From the NCBI GenBank assembly GCA_017539765.1, contig JAFYCH010000035.1, positions 1-5,686 of the forward strand: DNA of 5,686 bases, given 5' to 3'. Shown in pieces: positions 5,160-5,686 of the stretch. This DNA is from Clostridia bacterium (lineage in GTDB: Bacteria; Bacillota; Clostridia; Christensenellales; UBA1242). How positions within the stretch are numbered: the stretch's first letter is position 1; each line of letters begins with the position of its first letter. A program made the translations under genes and the position numbers. The notes below the pieces were generated by a model that saw only the letters and a program-made list of their open reading frames with translations, was not told the origin of the DNA and made no database searches.

Positions 5160-5686
5160 TTATCTAGACATATCGTTTTCCTTATTATAAGTTTTGTTTC
5201 TGTTTGGTATACTTTCTCTTTGTCTTCTTATTTCTGCACTTATTCTGTCTTCCGAAATTGTTTGTGGATCAAATGCTCTTTGTCTAACAACCAATGACTT
5301 GTCAACATGATTTGCAACCATATTTTGAAGCCCTTGAGGGTTAAGACCAAATTCATCATATTCAGGAACAATAATATCTTAGTTTATACTATGTGCTTGA
5401 AGATAAAAATCTCTAAACTTTGCTGCACATTTGTTATAAACTTCACACCATGGTTTTGTAAACTTGTTGTTCTTTTTGATAACTTTGTTTACTTTCTGTT
5501 CTAAAAGCAATCTGTTATTTTTATACTTTTCAGCAAGAAGTTTAATTTTGTTTAAATCTTTTTTATTTCTGTTTAGAACTTTTTTGCAAACATTTTTATC
5601 TAAATTTGCTTTTCCATTTTCTGCAAAAATTGCAATCTGCGTAGCAAATGCATTTAGTTCTGCATTAGAGACTTGGTCACTGCTTC
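5160..5686 (-). pseudogene. Unrecognised coding frame broken by an internal TAA; 5' end outside window
   Basis: Translating the minus strand in the frame beginning at 5684 gives 101 open codons, a TAA at 5381-5379, then 72 more sense codons to a final TAA at 5162-5160, which abuts a terminator. The part before the stop is rich in Lys and Asn and likely helical (KKVLNRNKKDLNKIKLLAEK..., then KPWCEVYNKCAAKFRDF). The part after it also reads like protein (VPEYDEFGLNPQGLQNM, then FDPQTISEDRISAEIRRQRE), so I take this as one gene with a nonsense change; a single base from CAA, AAA or GAA would explain it. Alternatives are a sequencing error, two adjacent genes, or re-initiation at the ATG at 5321, which has AAGGG nine bases upstream and would give 53 residues. 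TAA reassignment is unlikely because TAA ends the neighbouring gene. I recognise no family. There are no membrane segments in the visible part. Confidence 0.6.

Noticed and set aside
5379..5381. Reassignment of TAA to an amino acid as an explanation of the internal stop
   Set aside because: TAA ends the adjacent membrane-protein gene, with a second TAA just after it, so it works as a normal stop here.
5307..5504. Plus-strand open frame of 65 codons at the right end
   Set aside because: It is opposite the broken leftward gene, has no upstream ribosome site, and its Cys/Phe-rich composition matches a shadow frame.

Overview
The window comes from an AT-rich bacterial chromosome with compact gene packing, AGA-biased arginine codons, perfect or near-perfect sigma-A-type promoters and A/T-flanked hairpin terminators. 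This fits a low-GC member of the Bacillota (Clostridia-like, or a related uncultured lineage). I cannot name the genus. The standard genetic code appears to be in use: TAA, TAG and TGA all end genes here and TGG encodes Trp.

Layout. Positions 1-3205 hold a leftward two-gene operon, comEC then holA, joined by a 4-base ATGA overlap. The comEC-holA order is the one known from Bacillus subtilis (comEC-yqeN). The comEC start faces a rightward tRNA-Glu(CTC) gene (3318-3393), and the 112 bp between them carry two back-to-back promoters. The tRNA converges on a leftward nucleoside 2-deoxyribosyltransferase gene (3431-3943), with a bidirectional hairpin terminator between them. That enzyme gene diverges from a rightward gene for an unrecognised eight-helix membrane protein (4069-5106). 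The 125 bp between these two hold two strong divergent promoters and a perfect 8-bp inverted repeat that overlaps one -35 box. The membrane-protein gene converges on a leftward coding frame (5160-5686) that is open apart from one internal TAA, runs off the right edge, and shares a second bidirectional terminator.

Function. comEC/holA pairs DNA uptake with the clamp-loader delta subunit. The deoxyribosyltransferase belongs to deoxynucleoside salvage but is transcribed separately. No shared pathway links all the genes; this is mostly ordinary core genome. The points most worth a second look are the ComEC C-terminal domain that has lost its metallo-beta-lactamase ligands, the internal stop in the right-hand gene, the palindrome between the divergent promoters, and the apparent two-fold repeat in the membrane protein. 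I see no mobile element, CRISPR array or riboswitch, and no gene-free stretch over 300 bases.
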